Shown one piece after another: positions 7,464-15,109 of a DNA stretch of 64,000 nucleotides. This stretch comes from Chryseobacterium gambrini. GTDB taxonomy: Bacteria; Bacteroidota; Bacteroidia; Flavobacteriales; Weeksellaceae. The stretch's first letter is position 1. Every line of letters starts with the position of its first letter. The stretch lies in assembly GCF_900156825.1 (NCBI RefSeq), contig NZ_FTOV01000001.1, positions 62,001 through 126,000 on the forward strand. The letters run 5' to 3'. Made by a program: the position numbers and the translations under genes. Below the pieces are notes generated by a model. The model had not been told where the DNA came from. It was given only the letters and a program-made list of their open reading frames with translations, and made no database searches.

Positions 7464-9329
7464 ATGGAAACTGTACTTCTCTATTTCGGAAAAGTTATTT
7501 TATGTTCCGGTGTAACGTTTCTGTATTATCAGTTGTCTTTAAAAGACAAGACGTTTCATCACTACAACAGATTTTATCTTTTGTCTGCGATGCTCATTTC
7601 TTTATTGCTTCCTTTAATAAAGGTCGAAGACTTTACCATTGAAGTAAGCAATGACTTGTATAAGTTGATAGATCAGGTACAGAATTTTAATACAATTAAA
7701 AACTCAAACAATGATTACATTTATTTTAGAATTATTTTTTCGGCTTTGGGACTTGTTTCTTTCTATTTTTTAGGAAGATTCGTCTACGGGATTTTCAGAA
7801 TCCAAAAGCTTAAAAGTCAGTTTCAGAAAGAAAGTTTCGACGGGATCAATTTTTACCATACAAACTTATCCGAAGCTCCTTTTTCTTACTTTAAAAATCT
7901 TTTCTGGAAGAATTCCATCACACTGAATTCTGATCTCGGGAAACAGATTTTGAAGCACGAAATGGTACATATTGAACAGAAACACTCCTTCGATAAAATT
8001 TTTATTGAGATTATTACCTCTGTTTTCTGGTTCAATCCTTTTTTTCATCTTATCAAAAAAGAAATTAGTTTAATTCACGAATATCTGGCTGATAAAAAAG
8101 CCGTAAAACAATCGGACACCAAAGCATTTGCGCAGATGCTTTTAGCAAGCCACTTTTCCGGAAACCAGTTGCCTGCAACCAGTCCGTTTCTTAGTTCAAA
8201 TCTAAAAAAACGATTAAAAATGTTACAAAAACCTAAAACCAAATTCGGATATGCGCGTAGAATTTTTGCATTGCCGGTAGTATTTTCTGTTGCGTTTGCC
8301 TATTTAGTAAATGCCAAAAACCAAGAAATTAAAGCAACAAATATAGAAATTGAGAAAGCGGTTTCTCAGATTAAAAAAGGAGATAAAATTGTTATTAAAA
8401 AAGATACCATTACTCCAGATTCAAAAGATCGAATTGTCGTAAGTCCAAAGGTGTATAAAAAATCGGAAGACGACAAAAAAATAGCAGATTTAAGCAAAAA
8501 GATTCAGGAAAAAAGCCAGAATCTGAAAAGTTTAAAACCTGAAAGTGACGAGTACAACAAAAATCTCGAAGAAATCGGAAAACTATCCGGAGAAATCGGA
8601 AAAATTGCAAGTTCAAAAGATTTTCTGAAATCGGCAATGGTGATCCGAATGGACGGAAAAGATGTTAATATCAACGATTATTTTAAATCCAAAGAATGGA
8701 AAGATCAAATGAAAGAGCTGGAAGAACTTAATATTGAAATTCCTGATATTCCAGAAATGAATTTTGAATTTTCCGATGCTCCTCCAAGTCCTCCTAATGC
8801 GCCAAAAGCGCCAAACGCTCCAAAAGTAAAAGTATACTCTTTCCGTGATTCCAGAGATATGAAATGGTCGCCGGAATTTGAAAACAGCTTCAGTTTTTCC
8901 GAACCAAAAGTAAAAGAATCTGCGGCAATGGCTAAAAAAAGAGCGAAACTTGAGAAAGAAAGAGCCAAACTGGAAGAAAAAAGAGCCAAATTAGAGGGAG
9001 AAAGAGCTAAACTGGAAGCAGAACGAAGAGCATTGGACGGAAACAGAAAAGTGTACATTTATGGCAATACTTTCAGAGGTTTCCCGGATGAAAAAGTGTT
9101 CAGAATTCATGCAGACAATATTAAAATCGATAATAAAAATCAATCTGTTGTTGCTTCGGGCATCAAAAATCTAAACGGAGCGGGAGATATGAAGATCTAT
9201 ATTAACGGAAAAGAATCTACCAATGAAGAAATGCAGGCTCTGGATTCGAAAACCATTAAAAGAATGGATGTAAACAAAAGAAATGTAGACGGAAAGATGC
9301 AGGGCGAAATCCGAATTCAGACTAAATAA
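7464..9329 (+). CDS. M56-family (BlaR1-like) membrane metallopeptidase
   Basis: This 621-residue protein has N-terminal membrane helices (about 1-22, 36-52, 88-108), then the gluzincin site HEMVH (165-169) in LKHEMVHIEQKHS, and a final helix (about 266-283). No penicillin-binding sensor domain follows, unlike classical BlaR1. The rest is a Lys/Glu-rich segment, a Pro/Ala linker (PPSPPNAPKAPNAPK) and a coiled coil with a four-fold RAKLExE repeat (about 490-520). It ends in a small domain with YINGKES and RMDV motifs, similar to TonB-dependent plug-type ends seen in Bacteroidota M56 proteins. It is coupled to the BlaI-type repressor and probably signals by proteolysis. The inducer is unknown. 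Confidence 0.85.
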   Translation: METVLLYFGKVILCSGVTFLYYQLSLKDKTFHHYNRFYLLSAMLISLLLPLIKVEDFTIEVSNDLYKLIDQVQNFNTIKNSNNDYIYFRIIFSALGLVSFYFLGRFVYGIFRIQKLKSQFQKESFDGINFYHTNLSEAPFSYFKNLFWKNSITLNSDLGKQILKHEMVHIEQKHSFDKIFIEIITSVFWFNPFFHLIKKEISLIHEYLADKKAVKQSDTKAFAQMLLASHFSGNQLPATSPFLSSNLKKRLKMLQKPKTKFGYARRIFALPVVFSVAFAYLVNAKNQEIKATNIEIEKAVSQIKKGDKIVIKKDTITPDSKDRIVVSPKVYKKSEDDKKIADLSKKIQEKSQNLKSLKPESDEYNKNLEEIGKLSGEIGKIASSKDFLKSAMVIRMDGKDVNINDYFKSKEWKDQMKELEELNIEIPDIPEMNFEFSDAPPSPPNAPKAPNAPKVKVYSFRDSRDMKWSPEFENSFSFSEPKVKESAAMAKKRAKLEKERAKLEEKRAKLEGERAKLEAERRALDGNRKVYIYGNTFRGFPDEKVFRIHADNIKIDNKNQSVVASGIKNLNGAGDMKIYINGKESTNEEMQALDSKTIKRMDVNKRNVDGKMQGEIRIQTK

Positions 9330-9342
9330 TCAAGTTTTTTAA

Positions 9343-9387
9343 ACTCTGCTGATTATTTCAAAGCTAAATAACAGCAGAGTCTTTTTT
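9343..9387 (+). terminator. Terminator after the M56 gene
   Basis: ACTCTGCTG (9343-9351) pairs perfectly with CAGCAGAGT (9372-9380), followed by CTTTTTT. It abuts the next start codon, so the GLPGLI gene probably begins a separate or attenuated transcript. Confidence 0.75.
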
Positions 9388-9390
9388 AAA

Positions 9391-10302
9391 ATGCAGCTTA
9401 TGAAATATAAATTACTCCTCTTTTTATTGGCAGGAATTCTTGCCAATGCACAGATCAACCGTTTTTTCTATGATTACAAATTCATTCCCGATTCCAATAA
9501 TAAGGAAGACGTGAAAAGCGAAATGATGTACCTTGATATTGATAAAAATGGTTCGAATTATTACAGCAGAACAAAATTTGTCGCCGATTCCACTTCCAGA
9601 GCAGAACTGGAGAAGCAGATCAAATCATTTTCCGGAAATATCAGTGTTAGCAGAAGAGAAAATCCGGGACAGGTTTCATTCAAAGTAACCAAAAGTTATC
9701 CCGATTTTAAAACATATCTTTTCAGAAGTGTTTCTTCGGATCAGTATAAAATCAGAGAAGATCAGAAACCGGAATGGAAAATTTTATCTGACAAGCAGAA
9801 AATCGGGGAATACAATACACAGAAAGCAACCACAAGCTTTGGCGGCAGAGAATGGATTGCGTGGTTTTCTACAGATATTCCTTTTCAGGACGGACCTTAT
9901 AAATTCTATGGTTTACCGGGGCTGATTGTTAAAATTGAAGATACTACAGGTTCCCACATCATGACTTTGGTTGGAAATAAAAAAGTTGCCCAAGCTGCTG
10001 CTTCAGAAAAAGAACCGGAACTTCCGCAAAACATCAGGGTTTTCGGAATGGGCGGAAAAGAGCTTGAAGTAACGGAAGATCAGTTCAGAAAAGCGTGGAA
10101 AGATTATGTAAATGATCCTGCTAAAAACATGAGGGAAATGATGATGAGGAATACCGATAATTCTAAGATGACTTTTAAAGTGAAAACTTCAGACGGAAAA
10201 GAAATCTCAGATCCTAATCAGGTTTTCAGGGAAATGGAAAAGAGAACAAAAGAATCTCTGGCAAAAAATAACAATCCTATTGAGCCGGATCTGGTAAAAT
10301 AA
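9391..10302 (+). CDS. GLPGLI family protein (first copy)
   Basis: This is a secreted protein of about 300 residues in the Bacteroidota-specific GLPGLI family (TIGR01200), whose function is unknown. It starts at ATG 9391 or, equally well, ATG 9400 (MKYKLLLFLLAGILANAQ). It has a signal peptide, a central beta-rich region with FxxDIPFQDGPYKFYGLPGLIVKIED (signature at about 174-179), and a helical C-terminus with EEMMMRNTDNS-type Lys/Met-rich sequence. It follows the BlaI/M56 pair directly and resembles the protein at 10975 throughout. The hairpin just upstream argues against simple co-transcription with the M56 gene. Confidence 0.9.
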   Translation: MQLMKYKLLLFLLAGILANAQINRFFYDYKFIPDSNNKEDVKSEMMYLDIDKNGSNYYSRTKFVADSTSRAELEKQIKSFSGNISVSRRENPGQVSFKVTKSYPDFKTYLFRSVSSDQYKIREDQKPEWKILSDKQKIGEYNTQKATTSFGGREWIAWFSTDIPFQDGPYKFYGLPGLIVKIEDTTGSHIMTLVGNKKVAQAAASEKEPELPQNIRVFGMGGKELEVTEDQFRKAWKDYVNDPAKNMREMMMRNTDNSKMTFKVKTSDGKEISDPNQVFREMEKRTKESLAKNNNPIEPDLVK

Positions 10303-10319
10303 TAGGTTAAATATTTCTT

Positions 10320-10358
10320 AAAACAGGGCAAAAGTAATTTCTGCCCTGTTTTGTTTTT
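10320..10358 (+). terminator. Terminator after first GLPGLI gene
   Basis: AAAACAGGGCA (10320-10330) pairs perfectly with TGCCCTGTTTT (10342-10352), followed by a T-rich run. Confidence 0.8.
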
Positions 10359-10387
10359 ATTATCTTTAGAACTGCAAATCATAAAAT

Positions 10388-10948
10388 ATGACGGAAAAGG
10401 AAAAATGTGCAAAAGGACTTTTGTATAATGCCAATTACGATCAGGAACTTATTGAAGAAAGAATTAAAGTGAAAGATCTTTGTCAGGAATATAACCTCCT
10501 GAAAAATTCTGATGCTGAAGGAAGAGCGGCACTGCTTAGAAAGATTTTAGGCAAAACAAAACAGAATATCTGCATAGAACCCAGTTTCTGGTGCGATTAC
10601 GGATACAATATTGAAGTGGGAGAGAATTTCTATTCAAATCATAATCTGGTAATTCTGGATTGTGCGAAAGTAACTTTCGGAGATCATGTTTTTATCGGTC
10701 CCAACTGTAGTTTTTACACCGCAAATCATCCCATAGATTTTAAACAAAGAAACGAAGGTCTGGAATCTGCTCATCCCATTACAGTAGGAGATAACGTTTG
10801 GTTCGGAGGAAATGTAGTGGTTCTTCCCGGAATTTCTATCGGAAATAACTCTGTGATCGGAGCGGGAAGTGTCGTAACCAAAGATATTCCGGACAATGTG
10901 GTTGCAGTGGGAAATCCTTGTAAAGTGGTGAAGAATATAATGAATTAA
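10388..10948 (+). CDS. Maa/LacA/NodL-type sugar O-acetyltransferase
   Basis: This 186-residue left-handed beta-helix enzyme belongs to the maltose/galactoside O-acetyltransferase group, which moves acetyl from acetyl-CoA to a sugar hydroxyl. The N-terminal Mac domain (KCAKGLLYNANYDQELIEERIKVKDLC) is complete. The hexapeptide-repeat core carries FIGPNCSFYTANHPID, with the catalytic His in NHP, and ends with VGDNVWFGGNVVVLPG and GAGSVVTKDIP. The sugar specificity cannot be read from the sequence. It sits between two GLPGLI genes after a terminator, 26 bp before the second one. Confidence 0.9.
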   Translation: MTEKEKCAKGLLYNANYDQELIEERIKVKDLCQEYNLLKNSDAEGRAALLRKILGKTKQNICIEPSFWCDYGYNIEVGENFYSNHNLVILDCAKVTFGDHVFIGPNCSFYTANHPIDFKQRNEGLESAHPITVGDNVWFGGNVVVLPGISIGNNSVIGAGSVVTKDIPDNVVAVGNPCKVVKNIMN

Positions 10949-10974
10949 AAATTTAAACTAAATAAAAAATATTA

Positions 10975-11817
10975 ATGAAGAAGATCATTATTGCGTTTGC
11001 GTTGCTATTGGGAATGCTGTTTAATGCTCAGAATAAACGTTTTGTTTATGAGTACAGATTTGTTTCAGATTCTACAAAAAAAGATGTAGCGATCACAGAA
11101 TCGATATACCTTGATGTTTCTAAAAAAGGTTCGAAATTTTATAGCAGAGACAAATATATTTCAGATTCGTTGATCGAGGCTCAGTCGAAACATCAGAACG
11201 GAGATTTTTCTAAAATTAAGTTCGGAATGGTTCCTTACGTTGTTCAAAAATCTTATCCCGACTATAAGATTTTGTTTTTCAATCGTCTGGATATGGATGA
11301 GTACAAAGTTTCTGATGACAGGAAAATGGAATGGAAAATTTTACCTGAAAAAGAAAAAGTGGGTGAATTTAATGCACAAAAGGCAACAACGGATTTCGCC
11401 GGAAGAAAATGGACGGCTTGGTTTGTTGCCGATATTCCTATTCAGGACGGGCCGTATAAATTTCATGGATTACCGGGATTAATTGTAAAGCTGGAAGATC
11501 AAACGAACTCTCATTCTTATGTTTTAAAGGAAATTATAGATTTAAAAGATCGGGAATGGAAAAGTCAGGAAGAAAATCACAGATTCGGAGCATTGGTTCC
11601 TTTAAATCAGGAAAAATATAAAAAACAGTTTCTTGATTACCGGATCAATCCGACAAAAGGAATACGGCAGATGCTTTCCAGCGGAACCAAAATCATGATG
11701 ACCGACGAAAAAGGAAATAAGCTGGATGTGGAAGACATGATTCGTCAGCGTGAAAGAAAAGTGAAAGAAGACAATGCAAAAGACAATAATCTTCTGGAAC
11801 TGGATTTACTGAAATAA
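10975..11817 (+). CDS. GLPGLI family protein (second copy)
   Basis: This 280-residue secreted protein is paralogous to the one at 9391. It has a signal peptide (1-18, ...LFNAQ), then RFVYEYRFVSDST (compare RFFYDYKFIPDSN in the first copy), KATTDFAGRKWTAWF, and the family signature GLPGLI at 165-170 followed by VKLED. The C-terminus is basic and helical and ends ...LLELDLLK, close to the first copy's PIEPDLVK. The family function is unknown. It lies 26 bp after the acetyltransferase gene and ends at a strong bidirectional terminator. Confidence 0.9.
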   Translation: MKKIIIAFALLLGMLFNAQNKRFVYEYRFVSDSTKKDVAITESIYLDVSKKGSKFYSRDKYISDSLIEAQSKHQNGDFSKIKFGMVPYVVQKSYPDYKILFFNRLDMDEYKVSDDRKMEWKILPEKEKVGEFNAQKATTDFAGRKWTAWFVADIPIQDGPYKFHGLPGLIVKLEDQTNSHSYVLKEIIDLKDREWKSQEENHRFGALVPLNQEKYKKQFLDYRINPTKGIRQMLSSGTKIMMTDEKGNKLDVEDMIRQRERKVKEDNAKDNNLLELDLLK

Positions 11818-11818
11818 T

Positions 11819-11857
11819 AATTACGGCGCGGAAACGAAGTTTCCGCGCCGTAATTTA
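11819..11857. terminator. Long perfect bidirectional terminator
   Basis: A 17-bp perfect stem (AATTACGGCGCGGAAAC at 11819-11835 with its complement at 11839-11855) encloses a GAA loop between two convergent genes. Confidence 0.8.
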
Positions 11858-11882
11858 TTCTAAAATATAAAAAGATATATTG

Positions 11883-12536
11883 TTAAGATAATTTCTGAGA
11901 ATCTGCAACAAACTGCGCCAATCCGCTGTCTGTTAAAGGATGTTTCAGTAAACTCAAGATCGGAGGAAGCGGTGAAGTAATCACATCTGCTCCAATTTTA
12001 GCACAGTCGATAATGTGCATCGAATGACGGATAGAAGCTGCTAAAATTTCAGTTTCATACATATAATTATCAAAAATCAATCTGATTTCCTGAATTAAAT
12101 TCAATCCGTCAGTTGAAATATCATCCAGTCTTCCCAGGAAAGGAGAAACATAAGTTGCACCTGCTTTTGCAGCCAAAAGAGCCTGTCCCGGAGAGAAAAT
12201 CAGCGTACAGTTCGTTTTGATTCCTTTATCTGAAAAATATTTTAACGCTTTAATTCCGTCTTTGATCATCGGAATTTTCACCACGATATTCGGGTGGATT
12301 GCTGCCAATTCGTCCCCTTCTTTAATCATTTCTTCATACGTTGTAGAAAGAACTTCCGCAGAAATATCTCCGTCTACAATTTCGCAGATGGCTTTGTAAT
12401 GATTTTTAATTGCTTCAGCTCCCTGAATTCCTTCTTTTGCCATTAAAGATGGGTTGGTTGTTACCCCATCAAGAATTCCAAGATCTTTCGCTTCTTTTAT
12501 TTGCTCTAAATTAGCAGTGTCAATAAAAAATTTCAT
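11883..12536 (-). CDS. fsa: Transaldolase-like fructose-6-phosphate aldolase
   Basis: This TIM-barrel class I aldolase belongs to the small transaldolase / fructose-6-phosphate aldolase subfamily (about 217 residues, the usual size). I start it at ATG 12536 ([16 protein letters not shown]), which is the conserved N-terminus; the 12-residue extension upstream is not. VTTNPSL, the Schiff-base lysine in VVKIPM (K87), [28 protein letters not shown] and [11 protein letters not shown] are all present. The protein either interconverts pentose-phosphate sugars or cleaves fructose-6-phosphate, and sequence alone does not separate these. A TATCTTTG promoter lies just upstream. Confidence 0.9.
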   Translation of the reverse strand: MKFFIDTANLEQIKEAKDLGILDGVTTNPSLMAKEGIQGAEAIKNHYKAICEIVDGDISAEVLSTTYEEMIKEGDELAAIHPNIVVKIPMIKDGIKALKYFSDKGIKTNCTLIFSPGQALLAAKAGATYVSPFLGRLDDISTDGLNLIQEIRLIFDNYMYETEILAASIRHSMHIIDCAKIGADVITSPLPPILSLLKHPLTDSGLAQFVADSQKLS

Positions 12537-12559
12537 TTGTTTTACAGATTTATTTTGTA

Positions 12560-12567
12560 CAAAGATA
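12560..12567 (-). promoter_or_regulatory. -7 box (TATCTTTG) of the aldolase gene
   Basis: On the minus strand TATCTTTG (plus-strand CAAAGATA, 12560-12567) matches TAnnTTTG, about 24 bp before the ATG. This supports the shorter start. Confidence 0.55.
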
Positions 12568-12660
12568 ATCATTCCTTTTTGAGTGGAAAATTAATTAAAG
12601 ATGAGATTCCGCATTCAGGAAGAGTTTCTGTTAAAACAAAAGTGAATAGTAGAGAATTAC

Positions 12661-12720
12661 AATTCCCATCCTTCGGAGGGGTGGCAAAAAATCAAAGAAT
12701 TTTTGACGGGGTGGTTAAAG
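12661..12720 (+). repeat. Dispersed repeat, copy A (CTTCGGAGGGG type)
   Basis: This roughly 60-bp stretch with CC(T)TCGGAGGGGTGGCAAAA and ending AATTTTTGACGGGGTGGTTAAA recurs at 21899-21957 with few differences. It is non-coding and lies just upstream of the YdeI-like gene. Confidence 0.75.
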
Positions 12721-12768
12721 ATTTACAGTTTTAAAATAATCACTAATTTAGTTAGCAATAAAGTAGTA

Positions 12769-13251
12769 ATGAAAAACCATTTCACCGCGAAACTTGAAAT
12801 TATCGGGATTAATCCGTTTGTTTTTCTTCCTGAAGAAATTCTTGCCGCCGTATTTGAAAGCTCTGGCAAAAATAAAAGTCCGATTCCCGTAAAAGGAACA
12901 GTGAACGGCAAAGAATTTAAGCAGAATTTAATGAAATATAAGGGAGAATGGCGTTTGTATATTAATGTAACCATGCTAAAAGATTCACCAAAAAGAATTG
13001 GCGAAACACTTGATATTTTTATTGAATATGATGACTCCGAGAGAAAAATTTCTATGCATTCTGACTTGGAGAAAGCCATCAACGAAAATCCAATTGCCTT
13101 AAGAAACTTTGAAAAATTAAGCTCTTCAAGAAAATCAGAACTGATAAAATATATCAATCATCTGAAAACTGAAAAAAGCATCCAGAGAAATATTCAGAAA
13201 ATCATTCAGCATCTGAAAGGAGAAACAGACTTTTTCGGCAGGAAAATTTAA
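12769..13251 (+). CDS. DUF1905 / YdeI-type protein
   Basis: This protein of about 160 residues starts at ATG 12769 (MKNHFTAKLEIIGINPFVFLPEEIL). The upstream in-frame extension is repeat DNA and is discarded. The first ~95 residues match DUF1905 (a small beta-barrel: FTAKLE...PFVFLPEEIL...VKGTVNGKEFKQNLMKYKGEWRLYINVTML). The C-terminal part is a YdeI/OmpD-associated helical domain (LRNFEKLSSSRKSELIKYINHLKTEKSIQRNIQKIIQHLK). Such proteins are sometimes called bacteriocin-protection proteins; their mechanism is unclear. The gene is monocistronic, with a shared terminator downstream. Confidence 0.8.
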   Translation: MKNHFTAKLEIIGINPFVFLPEEILAAVFESSGKNKSPIPVKGTVNGKEFKQNLMKYKGEWRLYINVTMLKDSPKRIGETLDIFIEYDDSERKISMHSDLEKAINENPIALRNFEKLSSSRKSELIKYINHLKTEKSIQRNIQKIIQHLKGETDFFGRKI

Positions 13252-13261
13252 TAAAAAGAAA

Positions 13262-13292
13262 AAAGATCCGAAGACAATTTCTTCGGATCTTT
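13262..13292. terminator. Bidirectional terminator
   Basis: AAAGATCCGAAGA (13262-13274) pairs perfectly with TCTTCGGATCTTT (13280-13292) between convergent genes. Confidence 0.8.
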
Positions 13293-13297
13293 CACAA

Positions 13298-13861
13298 CTA
13301 TGAATTTAAAGCTTTGCTTAACTTTACAGCATCCTGATTGGTAGGATCGTACTGTAAGGACTTAGCAATATGCTCCTTTGCTTTATCAGGATTGCTCTGC
13401 TGTTCGGAGAACGCTACGTAAAAATATGCGTATGCCAGATTTTTCTTATTCTGTTCCACCTCTTCAGGCTTTACCGTTGCAATATACTTTTCATAAGCCA
13501 GTTTTGCATTGGCATCGTCTTTCGCAGACTGATAGGCATAAGCCTGACTATAATAAGATGGCGCCCAATCCGGTACTAAAGCCGAAATCTTTTTCCATGT
13601 ATCAATTGCGTTTGTCCAGTCTGAAGCATCCTGATACGCTCCGGCTAATTTTGCCAAAGCTTCGGTATCTTTCGGGTTGGCTTCGATCTGTTTTTTTAGA
13701 CCGTCAATCGTTGGATTTCCTGTCGACTGAGCGGTTGTTGTGGTTGTTTTTGCAGCAGCTGTACTGTCTGTCTGTGTCGTCTGCGCATTTACAAAACTTG
13801 CGGTTCCTATAAACATCAAACCTAAAAACAGGTTTTGAATATTACTTTTAATCATTTTCAT
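13298..13861 (-). CDS. Exported TPR-repeat protein
   Basis: I choose ATG 13861 (MKMIKSNIQNLFLGLMFIGTASFVNAQ), which gives a clean signal peptide ending ...VNAQ; the frame stays open a further 12 codons upstream without signal character. A Thr/Ala-rich linker follows, then about three tetratricopeptide repeats: LAKLAGAYQDASDWTNAIDTWKKISALVPD, APSYYSQAYAYQSAKDDANAKLAYEKYIATVKP, and YFYVAFSEQQSNPDKAKEHIAKSLQYDPTN. These helices normally mediate protein contacts. The product is probably periplasmic, and its partner is unknown. Confidence 0.8.
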   Translation of the reverse strand: MKMIKSNIQNLFLGLMFIGTASFVNAQTTQTDSTAAAKTTTTTAQSTGNPTIDGLKKQIEANPKDTEALAKLAGAYQDASDWTNAIDTWKKISALVPDWAPSYYSQAYAYQSAKDDANAKLAYEKYIATVKPEEVEQNKKNLAYAYFYVAFSEQQSNPDKAKEHIAKSLQYDPTNQDAVKLSKALNS

Positions 13862-13984
13862 AATCTTACATTTTTCAAGTTGATAACTAAAGTTCAATTA
13901 TAATTCCATAAACGATTAAATTTTAGAACCTTTAAACTTTTTTGGAAAATATTAACGGGATTCTATGTTTTTTTATCATTATTT

Positions 13985-14013
13985 TTGATTCGCTGCAGAT
14001 TCGGTTATCTTTG
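13985..14013 (+). promoter_or_regulatory. Promoter of pepE
   Basis: TTG (13985-13987), 18 bp, then TATCTTTG (14006-14013) fits the Bacteroidota consensus. The box ends 32 bp before the ATG. Confidence 0.65.
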
Positions 14014-14045
14014 TAAAACAACGATCATAAGACAAATTATCCGTT

Positions 14046-14738
14046 ATGAATATCATTTTGGCATCAACTTCCACACTCTTTGGTGGAGCATATCTGGAAT
14101 ATCTGAGAGAAGAATTAATCAAATTATATGATGGAATCGACGAAATCATTTTCGTGCCTTTCGCCAGACCGGGCGGAATTTCTCATGACGATTATACAGC
14201 AAAAGCACGTTCTTTTTTTGAAACCATCCATATTAAAGTGAAAGGTCTTCATGAATTTGAGGATAAAATACAAGCCATAAACAGTGCAAAAGCATTTTTT
14301 ACAGGGGGTGGAAATACTTTTTTACTGGTAAAAACTTTACATGAAGAAGGCTTGATGAATGTTTTAAAGCAAAATGTTGAAGGCGGAAAGCCTTATCTGG
14401 GATGCAGTGCAGGAAGCAATATCGGCGGACAGAATATGAAAACAACGAACGATATGCCGATTGTATATCCTCCAAGTTTTGATTGTATGGGACTGGTTCC
14501 GTTCAATATCAATCCGCATTATCTCGATCCGAATCCTGAACTTAAACATAATGGTGAAACCAGAGAAACCAGAATCAAAGAATTTTTAACGCAGAATGAT
14601 CTAAAAGTTGTCGGACTTCGTGAAGGAAACTGGATCAGAAGAATGGGCGATAAAATTACCGTTGAAGGAACCGAACTCACGAGAATCTTCGAAAAAGGAA
14701 AGGAACCTTATGAAATCGAATCCGGAACTGAACTGTAA
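14046..14738 (+). CDS. pepE: Dipeptidase E (peptidase family S51)
   Basis: This 230-residue cytoplasmic Asp-specific dipeptidase of family S51 hydrolyses Asp-X dipeptides. The nucleophile serine lies in LGCSAGSNIGG (S121). AFFTGGGNTFLL precedes it, and FNINPHYLDPNPELKHNGETRETRI carries the expected histidine. Length and order match E. coli PepE. The gene is monocistronic with its own promoter. The related S51 enzyme cyanophycinase is encoded separately at 60881. Confidence 0.92.
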   Translation: MNIILASTSTLFGGAYLEYLREELIKLYDGIDEIIFVPFARPGGISHDDYTAKARSFFETIHIKVKGLHEFEDKIQAINSAKAFFTGGGNTFLLVKTLHEEGLMNVLKQNVEGGKPYLGCSAGSNIGGQNMKTTNDMPIVYPPSFDCMGLVPFNINPHYLDPNPELKHNGETRETRIKEFLTQNDLKVVGLREGNWIRRMGDKITVEGTELTRIFEKGKEPYEIESGTEL

Positions 14739-14800
14739 ATTTTATTTTAATTATATTTGAATTGAAGAATTTGATTTGTAATCATATGTAAATAAAATCA

Positions 14801-14897
14801 GATGCTTCGCAGGTTCAGCATGATATTTCTAATACTAACTGTTTTATTTCAACAGTTTATTTGTAGCAGTGTCATGCTGAGCTTGTCGAAGCACATC
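14801..14897. repeat. Paired inverted repeat (TCAGCATGA type), copy 1
   Basis: The right arm (14871-14897, GTCATGCTGAGCTTGTCGAA...) is partly complementary to the left arm (about 14801-14823, ...CTTCGCAGGTTCAGCATGA). Between them is an inner hairpin (AACTGTT/AACAGTT). The remainder of the 14739-15109 gap is AT-rich. It includes a short motif (about 14984-15015, AAAAGTTTAGTTCATCTTTT) that recurs in altered form at about 61964. Confidence 0.6.
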
Positions 14898-15109
14898 AAT
14901 AAAGCGATCAAAAGAATAAAAATCAAAGATTTTTAAAAACTACGGTGAGCTTTTTCCATTTATAATGATCAGCTTTAAATAAAAGTTTAGTTCATCTTTT
15001 GTGACTTTTGCGGTTAAATAAAAGTTTAGACAGACTTAAAAATATGCTGAAAAAATAAAGCAGATGCTTCATTTCTAAAAAGACAATAAAAAGTTTATAA
15101 AAAAACGCA

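Noticed and set aside
8705..9058. Antisense Ser/Leu/Phe-rich ORF opposite the M56 gene
   Set aside because: It mirrors the low-complexity coiled-coil region; composition is typical of a shadow frame and no start signals are present.
12723..13157. Antisense ORF of 144 codons opposite the YdeI-like gene
   Set aside because: The plus-strand frame encodes recognisable domains; the antisense product has no recognisable domain and runs off into the intergenic region.
14046..14738. Second cyanophycinase
   Set aside because: It belongs to the same S51 family, but its length and the serine/histidine motif context match dipeptidase E, not CphB.
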